Shown in pieces: positions 25,526 through 39,052 of a stretch of 64,000 bases of DNA. The notes under the pieces are model-generated. The model was not told the DNA's origin and ran no database searches. It worked only from the letters and a program-made list of their open reading frames with translations. The stretch is from the NCBI GenBank assembly GCA_963691815.1, contig OY829657.1:16376712-16440711 (forward strand), written 5' to 3'. How positions within the stretch are numbered: position 1 is the stretch's first letter; each line of letters opens with the position of its first letter. Source of the DNA: Echiichthys vipera (lineage: Eukaryota; Chordata; Actinopteri; Perciformes; Trachinidae). The translations under genes were made by a program, and so were the position numbers.

Positions 25526-28500
25526 GTAAGGTAGACATTCATCAGCCTAAGTTTACCTCACACAGTCGAGGCACATTGTTTTGTTTTCCCCAGTTTTGTG
25601 TATTGTTTTGTTTTTTTTATTTAGAAGAGTTTTTAGACATTTTATGCTGTTTGATATGTATCTTCGACGCACCTGTAGCTACTGTAAATTTCATCAATGT
25701 GCACGCGGTTTAGCTAATTGGCATGTCCGGTGCGCGCGGAGCTGCTACACTGTACCGTGTCCTCTGGGAATACTGACAGAATTACTATCGATTTGACCAT
25801 TACGGTATGCAGAGAAAGGTTAAATATGGCACTTTACCAGGGCCCAGATGTCTGATATTTTACAATAGAAATTTTGAAGTAAATTTGTTAAATGTAAATT
25901 TAATTGCTCATTCTTTGCAGAAGTGTAGTTTTAACGATGAGCTCCCAGGCCAAACTAGTTTATATCACCAGACTTAAATAACATTTTGTATAAAATTGTT
26001 TATTAAAGCAACGGTATCTGACTATGATGACGTTATCTGACTGTCATGACCTTCAAGCCTGTGCACGTTTGACTTCAGCACTTTGTAAACTGGTGTTATG
26101 TTAAAGTTCTGCTGTATGAAAAAAAAGAATTAAGGCATAATGATCTCATGATACTAGTGATCAACCAGACCGCTCAAAGTTTCTTTAGTTTGCTGCTGTG
26201 ACCTACTGTTAGGTAACTGGTCTTCTTTGACAAGTTCATTTACTGTTTTCTTATTGCACCAACCAAACACACAGCACATGTAAACTAACATACAGTACAT
26301 ACGCATACACATGTGAGCTGTACAGAGTGAATAAATGCAGATATGTGAGATACCATAAAAAAATAATCTAAATCATTAAAACAAAAAACCCAAACATGTT
26401 AGATAATCAACTCAGCCCTGCTCCTGATTGTCACACTCCACTAACTTTGTCATGCCATGTGTGATGAAGTGTTTATCTTGTGCAGCTCTATTCTTTATTT
26501 GTATCAGATCCCTCCCTGTCAAATCAACTGTCACATGCCGTGATTTTTTTTTCATAACAGAGCTGATAAGAAGCAACGATAGCAGCAGCAGCAACAGCAG
26601 CAGGGCTTTCATAGCTCACACTGCATGACAAAAGTCTGTGTGGTGTCAGTCGAAAGCCTTAGGCCAAAGGAAAATATGCAGAAATGTGATTTATCAACTG
26701 GAGGCGTTTATCAACATGAGAGACAGTACACACAGGCTAGATACCAGGATAATATTGCAGTCTGTCATGAGTAAGGACCACCTCTTGCGATTCTCTGTTG
26801 AGTAGTAACAAAGTCTCTTGACTTAAATCATGCTGGATCAGCTATTTACTAGAATTATGGTGTGATTTGACTCAAAACAAAGGATGTTCTTAAAATACCT
26901 AAACACATTTTTACATCCCGAATGAGAAGTTGAATAAATGGCTGAAGAAGAATTCTTGTGAATAAGGAACTACAGTAAGCTTCGTGTCCTGATTTTATTT
27001 TTGTCCTGAATGTTGTGCAGTGTCTTGTTAAAGATTGAGAACTTTGATAGTGATTGTATTCCTCTTTAAGGAATTAAAATGACAGGTGTTTGATTTGGCA
27101 CCAATCTTAATTGGATTTTCATTTATTTTGTCATTTGTTTTTGTCACAAAAAGAGAGCAGATGCTGTGTGATCTGTGCCACTGTGGAGGCACTTGCTGCA
27201 CATCAATAGGCCTGTGATGATCAATAGGGATTGCGTGATGTTTTTGCATTGATTATAGAAACGTGAGCCGATGAATGGAACTGGATTCCTCTCTAAGGGT
27301 TATACATACTGTTCCTGTTCAGCAGAGAAAACGGGAGAGCAGCAGAGCGTCCTAATACACCTTTTTTTTTTTTTTTGCGTGAATTCGCTGGTAGATCCTG
27401 ACTCCTCCTCACTCACTCTTATTTTCACTGAAGTAGCTGAAGACTGTTGTCAGACACCTTGTGAGTTTTTGAGAAGTGGGCAAGCTGCTGCTGTTTCTTT
27501 CTGCCTGACTGAGCCAAGTGTCAGCCATTGTTGGACCGCTCATTTCTCCAATAAGATGCCATGGTAAGCTCTGTTCTTATAATGTGGGGATACAGTAACA
27601 TGGACACCCTCACTGACTGTGAAATGGTATCTGCATTCTCGGCATTCTTGCTGAGCATGATCAACAGTGAAACACAGGCAGTTCTAAAGCTGGGGTTAGA
27701 GAAGACAGAGCTGGATTTTCCGCTGCTTTAGAAGCTGATGGGCTTCCAGAATATGAGTTATAGCTTGAGATCATCTCTCACAGGCGGTGAAAGGTTCACA
27801 ATGGTACCTCACATGTAACACCCGCAAATGGAGCTAGCGACACAGCTCAATAAATACATTTACTGTCCTTAGTGGTTTGAAAGCTATTGCTTTTTGAAAG
27901 TGAAGTGCTGCAGATGCACTTGACTGTTTGCTGGAGCTTCTATAGTGTGGCGTAGGCTGGTGTCAGATTTGACATTATTATGTGTTATATAATAACAATA
28001 AAGGCTACATTTTGATATCTTAAAAATGCATAGAGTAGATTGCAGTAAGTTTTTATATATTTTCATAGTCAAGTTGTGAATGTCAGCTGCTTGGTAAAGT
28101 TCTCTGTTGTCGTGTGAGGAAAGAATTTTGATTTAACTTTGTTTGATATCATTGCAATGTGTATTAATGTAAGCATACAAAAAAGATGTAGAAACAGACA
28201 TACTCAGTGAATATAAAGGACAATGTTTTTAAAAAAACTGTAAACTTTAAAATGAAATATAAAAAAAGTTGCATTTCCTACAAGTCACTACAGTAAAAAA
28301 ACAAGCATTCTTCTTTCTGTTTTTTGTAAGACTAACTATTCCACAAGTGCTAAATGAAACAAGCAATCTCCCACCTCTATTTTTTATTAACGTTTATGTC
28401 CCAGTGTGAGTTTTGAGCATCCAGAATGTCACAGTCCTTTTTTATTTCATTGAGATGGAAACTTTGCGTGTTGACTGTTTTCCTAGTTGCGTCTCTGTTG

Positions 28501-28535
28501 TTCATGTGATAGGTTGTTTTGTCTGTCTGTGCGAG

Positions 28536-28570
<35 letters not shown>

Positions 28571-28579
28571 GTATCTTTG
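25526..28579. other. Non-coding stretch between the two candidate 5' regions
   Basis: If the donor at 25526 is used, this is the first intron of the transcript. It contains a short AGC run (26579-26604), a poly-T run (27361-27376) and a TG microsatellite (28539-28569). No exon could be recognised. Confidence 0.5.
28539..28569 (+). repeat. (TG)n microsatellite
   Basis: Uninterrupted TG run shortly upstream of the candidate leader region. Confidence 0.95.
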
Positions 28580-28731
28580 CATAGCGGAGTGTGCGAGTGA
28601 ACGTTTGGATCCCTCCTCCCTGGTGCTCCGCCGGCCCCTCTGTCGCTTTAAGTCCTGCCCCTCGGAGCCAGCCAACAGCAGCTGTTCCATATTCATCAAG
28701 CCCTTGAGTCTTAAAGAGCCCTATCCCGACC

Positions 28732-28782
28732 ATGGAAAGAGTCATTCCCCTCACTCGCGCTCTCATGCTCTCTCCATCTTAG
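28732..28782 (+). other. Possible upstream open reading frame in the leader
   Basis: A 16-codon frame plus TAG starts at ACCATGG, a strong initiation context, and stops well before the receptor ATG. If transcription starts upstream of 28732 and the region is not spliced out, it could dampen translation from 29166. Its peptide is not recognised. Confidence 0.2.
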
Positions 28783-28879
28783 CGCTCATCCCACTGCTGC
28801 CTGCGCGTCTCTCTCTGTCTCACCCCCCTTTACCTCTCCGTCTATCTGGCCCTCCCCCCTTCACTATCTCTCTCCCTCC

Positions 28880-28903
28880 CTCTCTCTCTCTCTCTCTCTC
28901 TCT
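28880..28903 (+). repeat. (CT)n run in the candidate 5' UTR
   Basis: Pure CT run within a longer pyrimidine-rich stretch upstream of coding exon 1. Confidence 0.95.
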
Positions 28904-29165
28904 GACATACACACACTTTCACTTACATGCACTCAGACACACTCTCTCTTCCACACATATATACATAAACACGCACACACGCAACACACATGCTCACGCA
29001 CACACGCGAGGCCAACATACCTGTGCAGGCTGGGGGGAGCGGTGCTGGAGGGGGCTTGTGGCAGCGTTGTCTCTGAGGGTGCTGTGCCATCATTTGGGGA
29101 AGAAGCGGGTCTCAATTGTTTCTCTTTCCTCTTCCTCTCATTCTTGGAATGCTAAAACTGGACTG

Positions 29166-29215
29166 ATGGACATTTCAGAACTTTGTCTTCCAGACCCTCT
29201 CAGCTATCATAACCA
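29166..29215 (+). CDS. esrrb: Estrogen-related receptor beta, coding exon 1 (long-isoform N-terminus)
   Basis: This exon encodes the first 16 residues plus two bases of codon 17 of an ERR nuclear receptor. The reading is MDISELCLPDPLSYHN, followed by a split Gln completed by the first base of exon 2. The donor is CA|GTAGGT at 29216. If the splice were four bases later, an in-frame TAG would be retained, so the phase fixes the donor. Joined to exon 2, the peptide continues LLNRM, then the ADDRH segment. As I recall them, mammalian ERR-beta long isoforms begin with an almost identical MDxSELC...YHNQLLNRM peptide, and ERR-gamma has a related but more distant one. The ATG context is only fair (C at -3, G at +4). 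The same frame is open upstream to about 28413, but that stretch is microsatellite-rich, and the next upstream in-frame ATGs lie more than 700 bases away. Confidence rests on homology plus exact phase. Confidence 0.88.
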
Positions 29216-32200
29216 GTAGGTGCACCTTGTTTCTTCCTTTCTTTCTCTCCGTCTTTCACTTTACCTTATAACCCCTCTGTTGTTGTGCAGTTTTATTTCT
29301 TCACTGTCTATTTCTCATTCTTTAAAAAAAATGTTGTATCCTTCTTTAACAGTGCCTGCTCTAGCTTTGTTTCCTGAACCTCACCTCGTCTAGACACAGA
29401 ACTTTTTCTTGTTTTCGTATTGATATACTTTTCCAGGCTCCTCTCTTCATATACCCTCTCACACCGACTCACACTCTTAAAAATGCACTTTCTCTTGTCC
29501 ATTGTTTTAAGGGCTCTTAAATCATGTAGGACTTGACAGTACAGAGCAACAGGGCAGGTGCAACTGTGTATATGTGTGCATGAGTGCGTAGAGTTATTGT
29601 CAGAGCACATCATGTGTGCCAGTCTTTTCTAAATTTTATTCAGAGCTGGGCTGATTGATTTAGCTTGCCCTCTGCAAAGTGTGTATTTTTTTTTTCTAAA
29701 AGAATTTGGGGTACCTGTCCAGCTGGATTAGGAGGTGGTTTTCTGATGGCTTTGTTCCTTGATCGGGCCGCACAGGGAGAATAATATTTTAAGAAGATGA
29801 GATTAACATGGTTCCATGGAATTGGAGAGGATAAATTACATGGTGTAATATTTGTAGCAGGAGAAAGACGAATGAAAGGAGCCTATAACCTCAGTGAGCC
29901 GGCAGGTCTGTCCAAGCCAGCGGCACACGAGGCAAGCTGCTGTCTCAACAGCTCCTCGCTGCTGGGACAGTCTGAGTTTACAGCACCTACCACACTTTAA
30001 CTTTGTGAATTAATCGATAAATGACATTTGTTACACATCTTCAATTCAAAAGTACGGATATTTATTTGTTGTGTTTTTTAAAAATGAGAGACAGCTTTAT
30101 AGTACAATGTCAATGTATTTACTGTTAATGTATGAAAAACACAAACTCAATCGTTGGGTTTGTGTAAAGATTTGTTTCAATTTGTAGATAAATGTATCAA
30201 TCTGTGTAATATTATATAAAATGTTCAATAGCTTTATTGATAAAGTAGTATATGTTTAAAAGTGGTGCTCTTTTGTGACCAATCACATGTTTAAATACTT
30301 TTCAATTACCCGTCACAGTTCCCAGTTACTTCAGTGCATTTAGACCGTTTTATTTTTATTCTGTTTCTTGTAAAACGTCCAGAACATTCCAATTTAAATT
30401 GTTCATTGTAATCTTCTTGTACACGATCTCTCCATGTTCTAATTTAATGATAACATTATTGAGGAGTGTTTGTTTTTTATTGATTAGATTTTAAAGCAGT
30501 ACATGCCATGAAAATACTTAGCAGACCATAATTCAGTGTAAGGTTAGACATCTAAATGTTGTCAGTGTGTACTGCTTTGTTCGATCCATTTGTTCCCAGA
30601 TAGTTTTTACTTTTGCTTTCTGCAAATTCCAAAATTTATTCCAATAACAACGTTAATATCTTAGACTTACCTGCTATATTCCTTTTTGCTTTTAAAAAAA
30701 TATTATTAAAGTTCACTTCTCTCTTTGATACACCTTCATATAAAATTACACAAACAGCAGTAACAGTAATCCTGTAAGATTATATGTTAAATTGTATTTC
30801 TATTTATCTTTGTAGTTTCCCTGAAAGTAATCCTTAAATTGGAAGACAAAACTACTATAATACGTGTTTTTAAGCAGATCTTTAAACTAATCAACTATGT
30901 ATGTAAATTCATGGTTTTAATATAAGATAATTCTATGTCTGAAGGGACATGGAGATTTTTTCATTTTCAATTATTTTCCACAGAAATGCACTTTCCAATA
31001 CATTTTGAATCATATCCATTGCAACAATGAGAAGCATTATTAAATTAACATTTTCAATTATGTTGGAAACCATTTGTTTAAAATGTTTTCTATTTCACTC
31101 AAATGTATTTGACTTTGTCTCCTTTCAGGTAATCTAACAAAATTCAGAAATGTATTTTGGATTTGTATTTTACTCTATAATTTATTAAATATCAAGTTCC
31201 TAAATGTATACATGCAAAATGGGTAAGTAGTATAGTAGTATTAGGTATTAAGTAATATATTGTAATGAATGGTTATATTTGTTAATTAGTTAGTTTTCCC
31301 CAAAAACATTAATTAATTAATATAAATGACATTCCACACAAGAAGGCAGTTACATTCCTGTTTCCCATGTTCATAATATTTGATTAATATGGTTATTTAA
31401 AATAACAGTGAAAAGAGCATTTGCTCTGTCAAACTGAGTTGTGAACAGGTGTTTGATGTGTAAATAACTTTGGGAACTTACTGTAGATTGGTTTAGAAAT
31501 TGTTTGTGGTCAAATGTGGACGTAATATTATTGTTTTAAATGGTGAGCTAAAAATCTGTCACACAAACTTTTGTAGAAATGATGATAGAAAAAGCTGATT
31601 ACATGTCCATCTACCAACAGTTAGTTATTTGTGGGATCTTTCCAGCATTGGCCTGAGTGTGCTGGTGATTTTGGTTCAGCAGTGGCTCTCTTCTGCTAAT
31701 TGTACAGCGTTAGTTGGCTGGATGAGGCCGTGATGCTTGGTTGAGAAGATTAGTGGGACGTATGTGCTCCATGTAATTAGCACAGCACTGTTGTGGAATC
31801 ACTGTAGTATACTCTCTATAGATTGACCTGAGGGCATCGCCACTGCCTGGGATAAGAGAGACACGCTCCTCTTGTCTCTCCACACTCTGGCGATATTTAG
31901 AAATGCGAGCGCATGCGAGTTTTCACCATTCTGATAACACAGGTTTTACTGGAAGTTAAATTCTCTATGGTATGTATTTTCTCAAAATTGGTTTCTTACA
32001 TTGCTTCTGTTATGTAGACCGCAACACTCCGCCTGGTATTTACTTTTGCTTGACTTGTTCGAGTCTAAATATCTCTCGGCTCATGCAGTGAGACGAGCCA
32101 TTTACTGTATGAGTCTGACAGGCTTATTGTTGATCTCGTATTGCAGTGGCAGTTCACGCCACTCAGAAGTCAGCCAATGCCGAGCATTGTCAGTTTGAGT

Positions 32201-33808
32201 TCCTCTGTGCTCGCTAGAAAACACACACAATCAGCGCGGCAGTGAATTGAGATGTGACTTTCTTTCTGCTTCTAAATGTTCCATCAACACCCTTGCTTTC
32301 CTTAAGCCCTGGCATCGCCACTGTTATAAACTAACTAGACTATCCAATTTCCCTTCATGAAATAAGAGCTTTTTAATGTATTTTTTAGAGAAGCAGAAAG
32401 AAGTTAGCACACAGTGATGAATTAGATTTCAATTTATTTGACTTCATTCCCAGCTTGCTGCATTAGAGCCTACAAACACCCATCTCTAGCAGTCCGTCTG
32501 CTTGATTCTTATTAGGTTTCGGAAAACAAGGCGAGGGAATTGCATTAGTGTATCTTAAGTTAAAAGCTCTTTGCTCTTTGACCAAGTGTTTCATTGTTAT
32601 TGGGTTAATCAGATTTTTGCTGTCTTCATGGAGATGCTATCGCAGGCTAGAGGCAGTGGTGGGTAACCAAAGCAGCCGTGCACAGACACTATCCAGATGG
32701 GATCAGCTTACGGTAATTTGGTTTCAGAATACATTACCAGAAGAGGCTCCTGGTCGAGAATGGCCACCCCGCTATGAGCCAGGAGCTGGTGGCCTCTGTA
32801 GCTGCAGCGTCCAGCCCAGCTGACCAGCCAACCCACCTGTCCCACTCCTGCCCTCCTCATCTCCCAGAGCTTTTCGGGGGTGTATGGATATGTGCCGTTA
32901 GAAATAATAATAATCATGTTATAAAATTCAGTTTGTCACCCAATTCTAAATACTTCTTCCTTATACCAACAGGGCTTTGTTGTCCAATTCATTAGAGAGA
33001 TTCCTGAGTCCACTGGCCACGCTGGAGCCCTCTCATTTCTGGTATCTAGTATCATTACTTTCACTGTAAATATGTCACTCAGCTCAGGCTGAGCGGGGGG
33101 AGGGTGGAGCATGTTGTCCCTCTCCAGGCCAAATGGGGATGCAGAGTATATTGACACTCTCTGGATGTTCACTGTTATGTAGCTTCAGATGTGTTCGGGT
33201 TCATACTTGTTAGTGCTGGCTTTTAACTCACTCATTTATTGGTAGTTGTTCCATAGGTTAATAATTAGTAAAATAAGTAAGAAAAGCATGCAGTATCTAG
33301 ACTTGTTCTGTGCTGATATATGACCTCTTCTTTTGATATTGGTATTGTACTGGTCATATTGCATATTCACATACATTAACTTTTTTTTTTTAACTACAAC
33401 CACCATACATAAGAGAAAGTGTGCAGAAAGAATACTTTTTTATGTTATTAGTCAATTTTGGAAGTTATCATTAACATGTTGTCTCTTGAGACCCCGTGTG
33501 TTTGGCCTTTACACCTCTCAGTGATTAGCTACCATGCCTCTTTGGCTATTTCACAACATCTTCCCGCACAGAAACCAGCCGTCACCGCACGCGTCCCTCC
33601 TGATTTCTCATCCATGGTAACCTTGGACACCTCCACCGCAGTGTGAGAATCTGTTTAAAAATAACTAGGTCCATTAGTCTAGAAGGATAATGCTAGCCTA
33701 CGTGGGCTCTCATGCCCTTGTGGCAGCAGAGTGCTATCACTGACACGGTGCGTCAGCACTTCTTCCTGTTGCTCCAACATTGAAGGGCTCCTCTTCATTT
33801 ACTTACGA

Positions 33809-33811
33809 ACA

Positions 33812-33888
<77 letters not shown>

Positions 33889-33896
33889 ACACACAC
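33809..33896 (+). repeat. (AC)n microsatellite, about 88 bases
   Basis: AC repeats with two ATAC interruptions, in intron 1. Confidence 0.97.
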
Positions 33897-34558
33897 TGTA
33901 AACTATCTAGAGCACAGAAGTTGAGAAAAATAACTATCATTATAATAATGCACTTGAAAAAATTGTGAAAACACACTAACACTAACTAAATTAAGTTTCC
34001 TGTCTTTGTTAGTCTGCCATATGTCTTGCGGTTCTGTCCATAGTGTGATAGATATGAATGCTCGCCACAATGCTTTTCAACCACTCCATCCTAAATGTAG
34101 TGGAGGGAAAATCCTAGGTCCACTAATTCACACTTGGTAAGAAAATGTGATGTAAGGTGGGTAACTATATGGGTGTTTATCAGTGAAGGCTATTGGTATT
34201 GAACGGCCAGTTGTTTGAAGGTTATGTTTCGGAGCAGTAATTGAAATGCAAAATAACATTAGGATCGATGGTTAGCTTTGTTTATTTATGGAATCAATAT
34301 TGAAACCGTCCGTCACAGTAGCAGCTCTGATTCCCACTGACAGCTTCACCAAGTCTTCTCTACGAGGCCCGGGTGAGCCTTGCACCCATAACAGCTTTTA
34401 GACCAAGCACTTTTATATGCATCACTCTGTGATTAAATATTTCAGGATCTTATTAAAGTCCGCAGTTTGAAGGAAAGCCCTCTAGCATGGCATCATCAAC
34501 TGTTGAAAACTGTTCAAAAAGACTGGTGCAGTGGTAGCTATGTCATGGGTGTGCCTTT

Positions 34559-34564
34559 GAGAGA

Positions 34565-34598
<34 letters not shown>
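34559..34598 (+). repeat. (GA)n microsatellite
   Basis: Nearly pure GA run in intron 1 with one GGGAG interruption. Confidence 0.95.
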
Positions 34599-34600
<2 letters not shown>

Positions 34601-35122
34601 GTACTACTATCACTCATCGCTGATTTGCCCAAGGGAAGTAGATGTGACCAATAACGAGCCATTAACATGGCAGTGTGCAAAAAGCCAGCCACTATAGACC
34701 TAGTTTCTCTTTACTGAACAGGAATTTATATTGACGTTTTTGATTCTCTTGACCCGTGTTAAATATGCATTTGCTCGTATTACAGAAATAACAAAACCCT
34801 GTTGAATTTCCAAGTGACTCAAACTAATGACTAAATGATGTTAGAAAACATTGCTGTAAAATCCTGTTGATATGACATTAAGCCACATGTATTCTCATAT
34901 TGTACCCTCTTTTCTTTTTTCTGGACTGCTATTTTAAAGACTTGTTTGAACTGATCTCAGTTTAAATCAGATTATCTGACTCTCTGTTACACAAAATATT
35001 ATTCATCATAGGTTAACTTTGTTTGTCTCACGTCTCATAAAACCTCTTGTTTACAACTTTATTCTCGTAATATAATTTATATAATATTCATCTGATAACT
35101 GACAGATTTGTTAGTGTAAAAT

Positions 35123-35127
35123 TGTGT

Positions 35128-35163
<36 letters not shown>
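35123..35163 (+). repeat. (TG)n microsatellite
   Basis: TG run with one TCTG interruption, in intron 1. Confidence 0.95.
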
Positions 35164-35164
<1 letters not shown>

Positions 35165-36127
35165 CCTGCTTGCTTGCCTGCCTTCAAGTTCTACAGCTCT
35201 GTGCTTATGTGTGTATTTTCCTGTTGGTCACAAAACACATTCACATTAAAATGCCTCCCTATGAGATCACCCCTACAGTGCTAAGTGTAATCGAATGGTC
35301 ACATTGAGTGGATGGTTGTTGAGCCTGGCACTTGGAGAGTCCCTCCCTCCCAGTACATCCAGTGACACCAGACGTGGCGAACGCAGAATTGTATGTTTAG
35401 ATTGCCCCCTGACGGAGACACATTAATTCAGGAATCATCCCCAAAGTTTAATTATTCCTGAATGGTGTGGTGGTGGACACTACCGTATAAATCAGTTAGG
35501 CCCACCCGTCTTTTTATTACCAGCACTATTTATGGGGAATGTGTGGCAGCTGGTAGAGATGAGCATGTAAAAAGCTAGAGGCTATTGCTATAACTATGAC
35601 TGCTGCTGTTGCGGACAGTCATAGCAATAGTGTTTTGAGCCGCATCAGTTCGTTTAGTAACTATTTGAAATGGGTGCTACAAACAACAATTAAAATGTGA
35701 AAAATTCAGTTAAATTAGCTGGTCATCTTCTATTACCTATGTATCGTGATGACACACTGACCTCTACAAACATTTACACATCTGATAATGTTTCAATTAG
35801 CCCGGACACTTGATAAACCTGCTAATTTTGGCCTGTTAATTTTGCCTTATACATTTGTATGTTTGTGTGTTTGCCTGTTTGTATGTGTCTCTTCTTCTCA
35901 TAAAGAGGACAATTTATGATTGAGGCAGGATGGGCTTTGTTTTAAGCAGGTAGAGTTCCCCCCTAAACAAGGACGGCCTATCAGAAGAAGATTAATGAAG
36001 TAATTTCATGCATGGCTCTATGCCTCCGTCCTCCTGTACGCACAGTCACTGTGTCTAAACCTGTGATTTACACTGGACTGTGTTAAATAGCCTTAACCCT
36101 TTATAATAATATTTCTTTCTGTTTGTG

Positions 36128-36128
36128 A

Positions 36129-36211
<83 letters not shown>
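36128..36211 (+). repeat. (CA)n microsatellite with CG interruption
   Basis: CA run containing CGCGCG near its left end (about 36139-36145), in intron 1. Confidence 0.96.
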
Positions 36212-37904
36212 TGCAGTATCCTCCCAGTCTCTTGGATTGGATCTTTTACTCAAGTTTCCATCATTCATGTTGTATAATCCCCCCTCTTTTTTACATAAGC
36301 AACCCTACTGAGAGTACGTGAGAGGTGTGCTGTGGTTGATATCTGCTGGCTTTCCACATAATTTATGGCAGTTAAATATAACCTAGCCTTAAACAGGTTA
36401 TCTCTCTATTCTGTAGCACGAAACATAATTTATATGACTTATTCCTATAATATTAGTCTGGACAGGTCAGTTAGTCAGTTAAGAGCATATTACCAAATTC
36501 TATTTTGTCTTAATACTTTTAACAAGGGTGTTGACCTTTTGGTCTTATTGCGTCGTTTATTCTTCTCCTCTGACTTTATTGATTCATTATGTAATCCTAT
36601 TACGCAGGCAAATTCAAGGAAAAAATATGAATTCTAACCATGATATACTGTCATGATAGGTTGATGATGGCATCATGATGCAGGAGATTCTGTCATAAAA
36701 CAATATCTTGCCTAAAATTCAAGATAAATCACAGCGTCTGTATAACTGAAGAGAGGGCATACAGTTTCGCTAATATGTGAAGATAATTTTTCAGAAAGCA
36801 GAAATTAAGTATATTGTGTATTTGTTTTGATATATTACATGAAATAATGTCTAAAAATGTAATTTTAATAACATGTCCTCATAAAGTGACAAAGAGCTGA
36901 ACGGCCATGCAGCAGAATAGTTTGGAGTAAAGAAAAAAACACTGTAGAGGAAGGATCCATGCGTGTCTCAGTATCGCAAGAGAGTGTCCGCTGATATTGG
37001 CGTCAGTAACGTATCACACAACACCAGGTTGTGTCTGATGTCATTACCCATACCAGCTTTGGAGGAGTCTTTTAATAGACAAAACGTTGATAATTAGAAA
37101 CTGTTTTTAAGAATAATTTTTGCCAGTAGTGGACTATAATTACTTTTCTAGTTATCAAGAGCCATTGTAAATTTTATGTTGTTAAATTATACCATGGCCA
37201 TGCCACATAATGGCTGTAATGGAAACTAATCTTTTCTAATGAAAAGGGAGAATTAGAAATTTGATCCCAAATGTACTGCGCAGCACTCCAGACTTATCTG
37301 AACTGAACTTCTTTTTTACATACAGTATGATGAGCTGTCCAATTCTGTAGGGAGCTTCCCCACTGGGTCTGCATGGAAGACTATTAACTCTTTGCTCTCT
37401 GCATTGGGAAGTTTAGACAATCGGCAACGCTCACACATCCCCACTGACGGTCATTCTGTCATTAGCCATTTGCTTCCCTCAACATCCTGAACTCAGCCCC
37501 TTATAAGAACTAGATCTGCCCAGTGCGGCCCAGACAGTTTACGTCAGACAAACAGCAGCGCCTGTATCACAAGAGGCCCTCTCTTTCCTGCCAGCAGCAT
37601 CTCTAGAACAGGAAGGAGCAAGAGGAGGGGATCAATAGATGTGATCTGCTTCTTGGCCAGCGCTATCTTGTGGTGCCGCTGGAGCGTGGGGCTCATGTTG
37701 TCGTAGTGGAGTGAGCTCATAGCTTTATAAAGACTACAGTGACATCGCTGTGGAGCAGCTAAATATAATCCTCTGCTGGAGACTGAAAAACTTAATTGCC
37801 CAGGCTACAGAGCAGCATGGTCCCCCCAGTGGTAACCCTGCACGAGCCCCCAGCCTACGGACTATTGATCTGGGGGCTCGCTCTCCATTGGTTCTATAAA
37901 CACC

Positions 37905-37905
37905 G

Positions 37906-37956
<51 letters not shown>

Positions 37957-37957
37957 T
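37905..37957 (+). repeat. (CT)n microsatellite
   Basis: CT run with short interruptions, in intron 1. Confidence 0.95.
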
Positions 37958-39043
37958 CCCCTTATGTATCGCTTACTTTCTCTTTCCCTCTTTTTCTGTT
38001 TTTCTGTCTCCTCGACTTCCCTTTTGTTTGCCTCCATAGATCTGCACATCATAAATCTCTGTCAGCTTCTCCTGAATGTCTGGCATATCCCTTAATAAAG
38101 AGGCCCCTCCCATGCCTTCAGGTCCAACCCCTCCTCTCCCTCCTCTCTCTGCTGGAGCAGGACTAATGAATGAGAAACTCCAAAATTAGGGGCCTCTCCC
38201 TCATAGATTAGAATGGGTCCCCATGGAGTGCCCGGCTTGCCTCCAACCAAACCACAGCCGTCAACCTCCCCACCCCCTCGACTGCAATATTTCCAGCTTT
38301 CATATTCTGTCTGCAACACAAACACACACTCAGACCTATGAGCACATAAGTAATGTCAGTGCAGATGCACATGCACAATGCCCCAAGAGTCTTTTTGCCC
38401 CTTATTCCCCTGACGGTCATTAACCTGGAACCAGTTAGACAGAGAGGCATCCTTCATATTTCAACTGTGTGTTGTGGAATCTTCATTCCCTTCCTTTCTC
38501 CCAAGGGCCATTCTAACCCCTTCCGAGCCCCAGACCTTTTTTTCATCTCCATTTTACCCTGTGAAAATACACACCGGGCATCCTTGGCGGCATCACTGAA
38601 TGTATTTCTGTGACTTTAGTCGGGCTGTGCAGAATTTCAGCGCGGTGTCAGCTCTCCCAAAAACGAATCCCCGGCTGTTGGAGCGGTAAAAGGTGGCAGT
38701 GGCCCCTGGAGGAGAGGTCAGCGTGGCAGCTGCCAGTGGGTTCTTGCTGTGGCGGGGAGGCTGAGCCGGGCTGAGAGGAGGTCTGTCAGGAGCTAATTGA
38801 GTTTGTCCTACCAGCGCTGACTCTGGGGCCAGTGGCTTATCAGGCCACATCGCCTGGGGCCCTCCAGACAGATCTGCCCCTACCAGGGCATCTGATATCA
38901 CCATCACCCTGCCTGCAGATGTCAACCCCCACCATAACCACCCACCCCTTCCCCTCCACTTACCCAGTCTGATCAGGTAGCAGGGAAGTGACACTCTGGG
39001 ATGAGGTTAGCAAATGTTATAAAATGGTGTTTTTGGCATCTGG

Positions 39044-39052
39044 TGACCTTGA
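39044..39052 (-). promoter_or_regulatory. Perfect estrogen-related-receptor element (ERRE) in intron 1
   Basis: The minus strand reads TCAAGGTCA, an exact match to the ERR monomer site TNAAGGTCA. Its position inside an ERR gene suggests possible autoregulation. A nine-base motif can occur by chance, so this is only a candidate. Confidence 0.35.

Larger units (their letters stand above)
28580..29165 (+). promoter_or_regulatory. Candidate leader / 5' UTR and proximal promoter of coding exon 1
   Basis: This stretch directly precedes the first coding ATG. Its left part (28585-28740) has scattered CpGs and GC-rich motifs (GCCGGCCCC; CCTGCCCCTC). Its right part is pyrimidine-rich (TCTCTCTC and CACACACA runs at 28860-29005). 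No convincing splice acceptor lies just before the ATG, because the pyrimidine tract at 29120-29144 is not followed by a suitable AG. The coding exon may therefore extend some way 5' or start here. A short upstream open frame with a strong start context (ACCATGG at 28732) ends at 28782. Whether transcription begins here or at the CpG block near 25.4 kb cannot be decided from sequence. Confidence 0.35.

Noticed and set aside
28413..29219. 268-residue open frame covering the leader and the first coding exon
   Set aside because: Most of it translates TG, CT and CA microsatellites. Only the last 17 residues are homologous to a known protein.
38593..38994. 133-residue minus-strand frame in intron 1
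   Set aside because: GC-rich intronic sequence with no recognisable domain.
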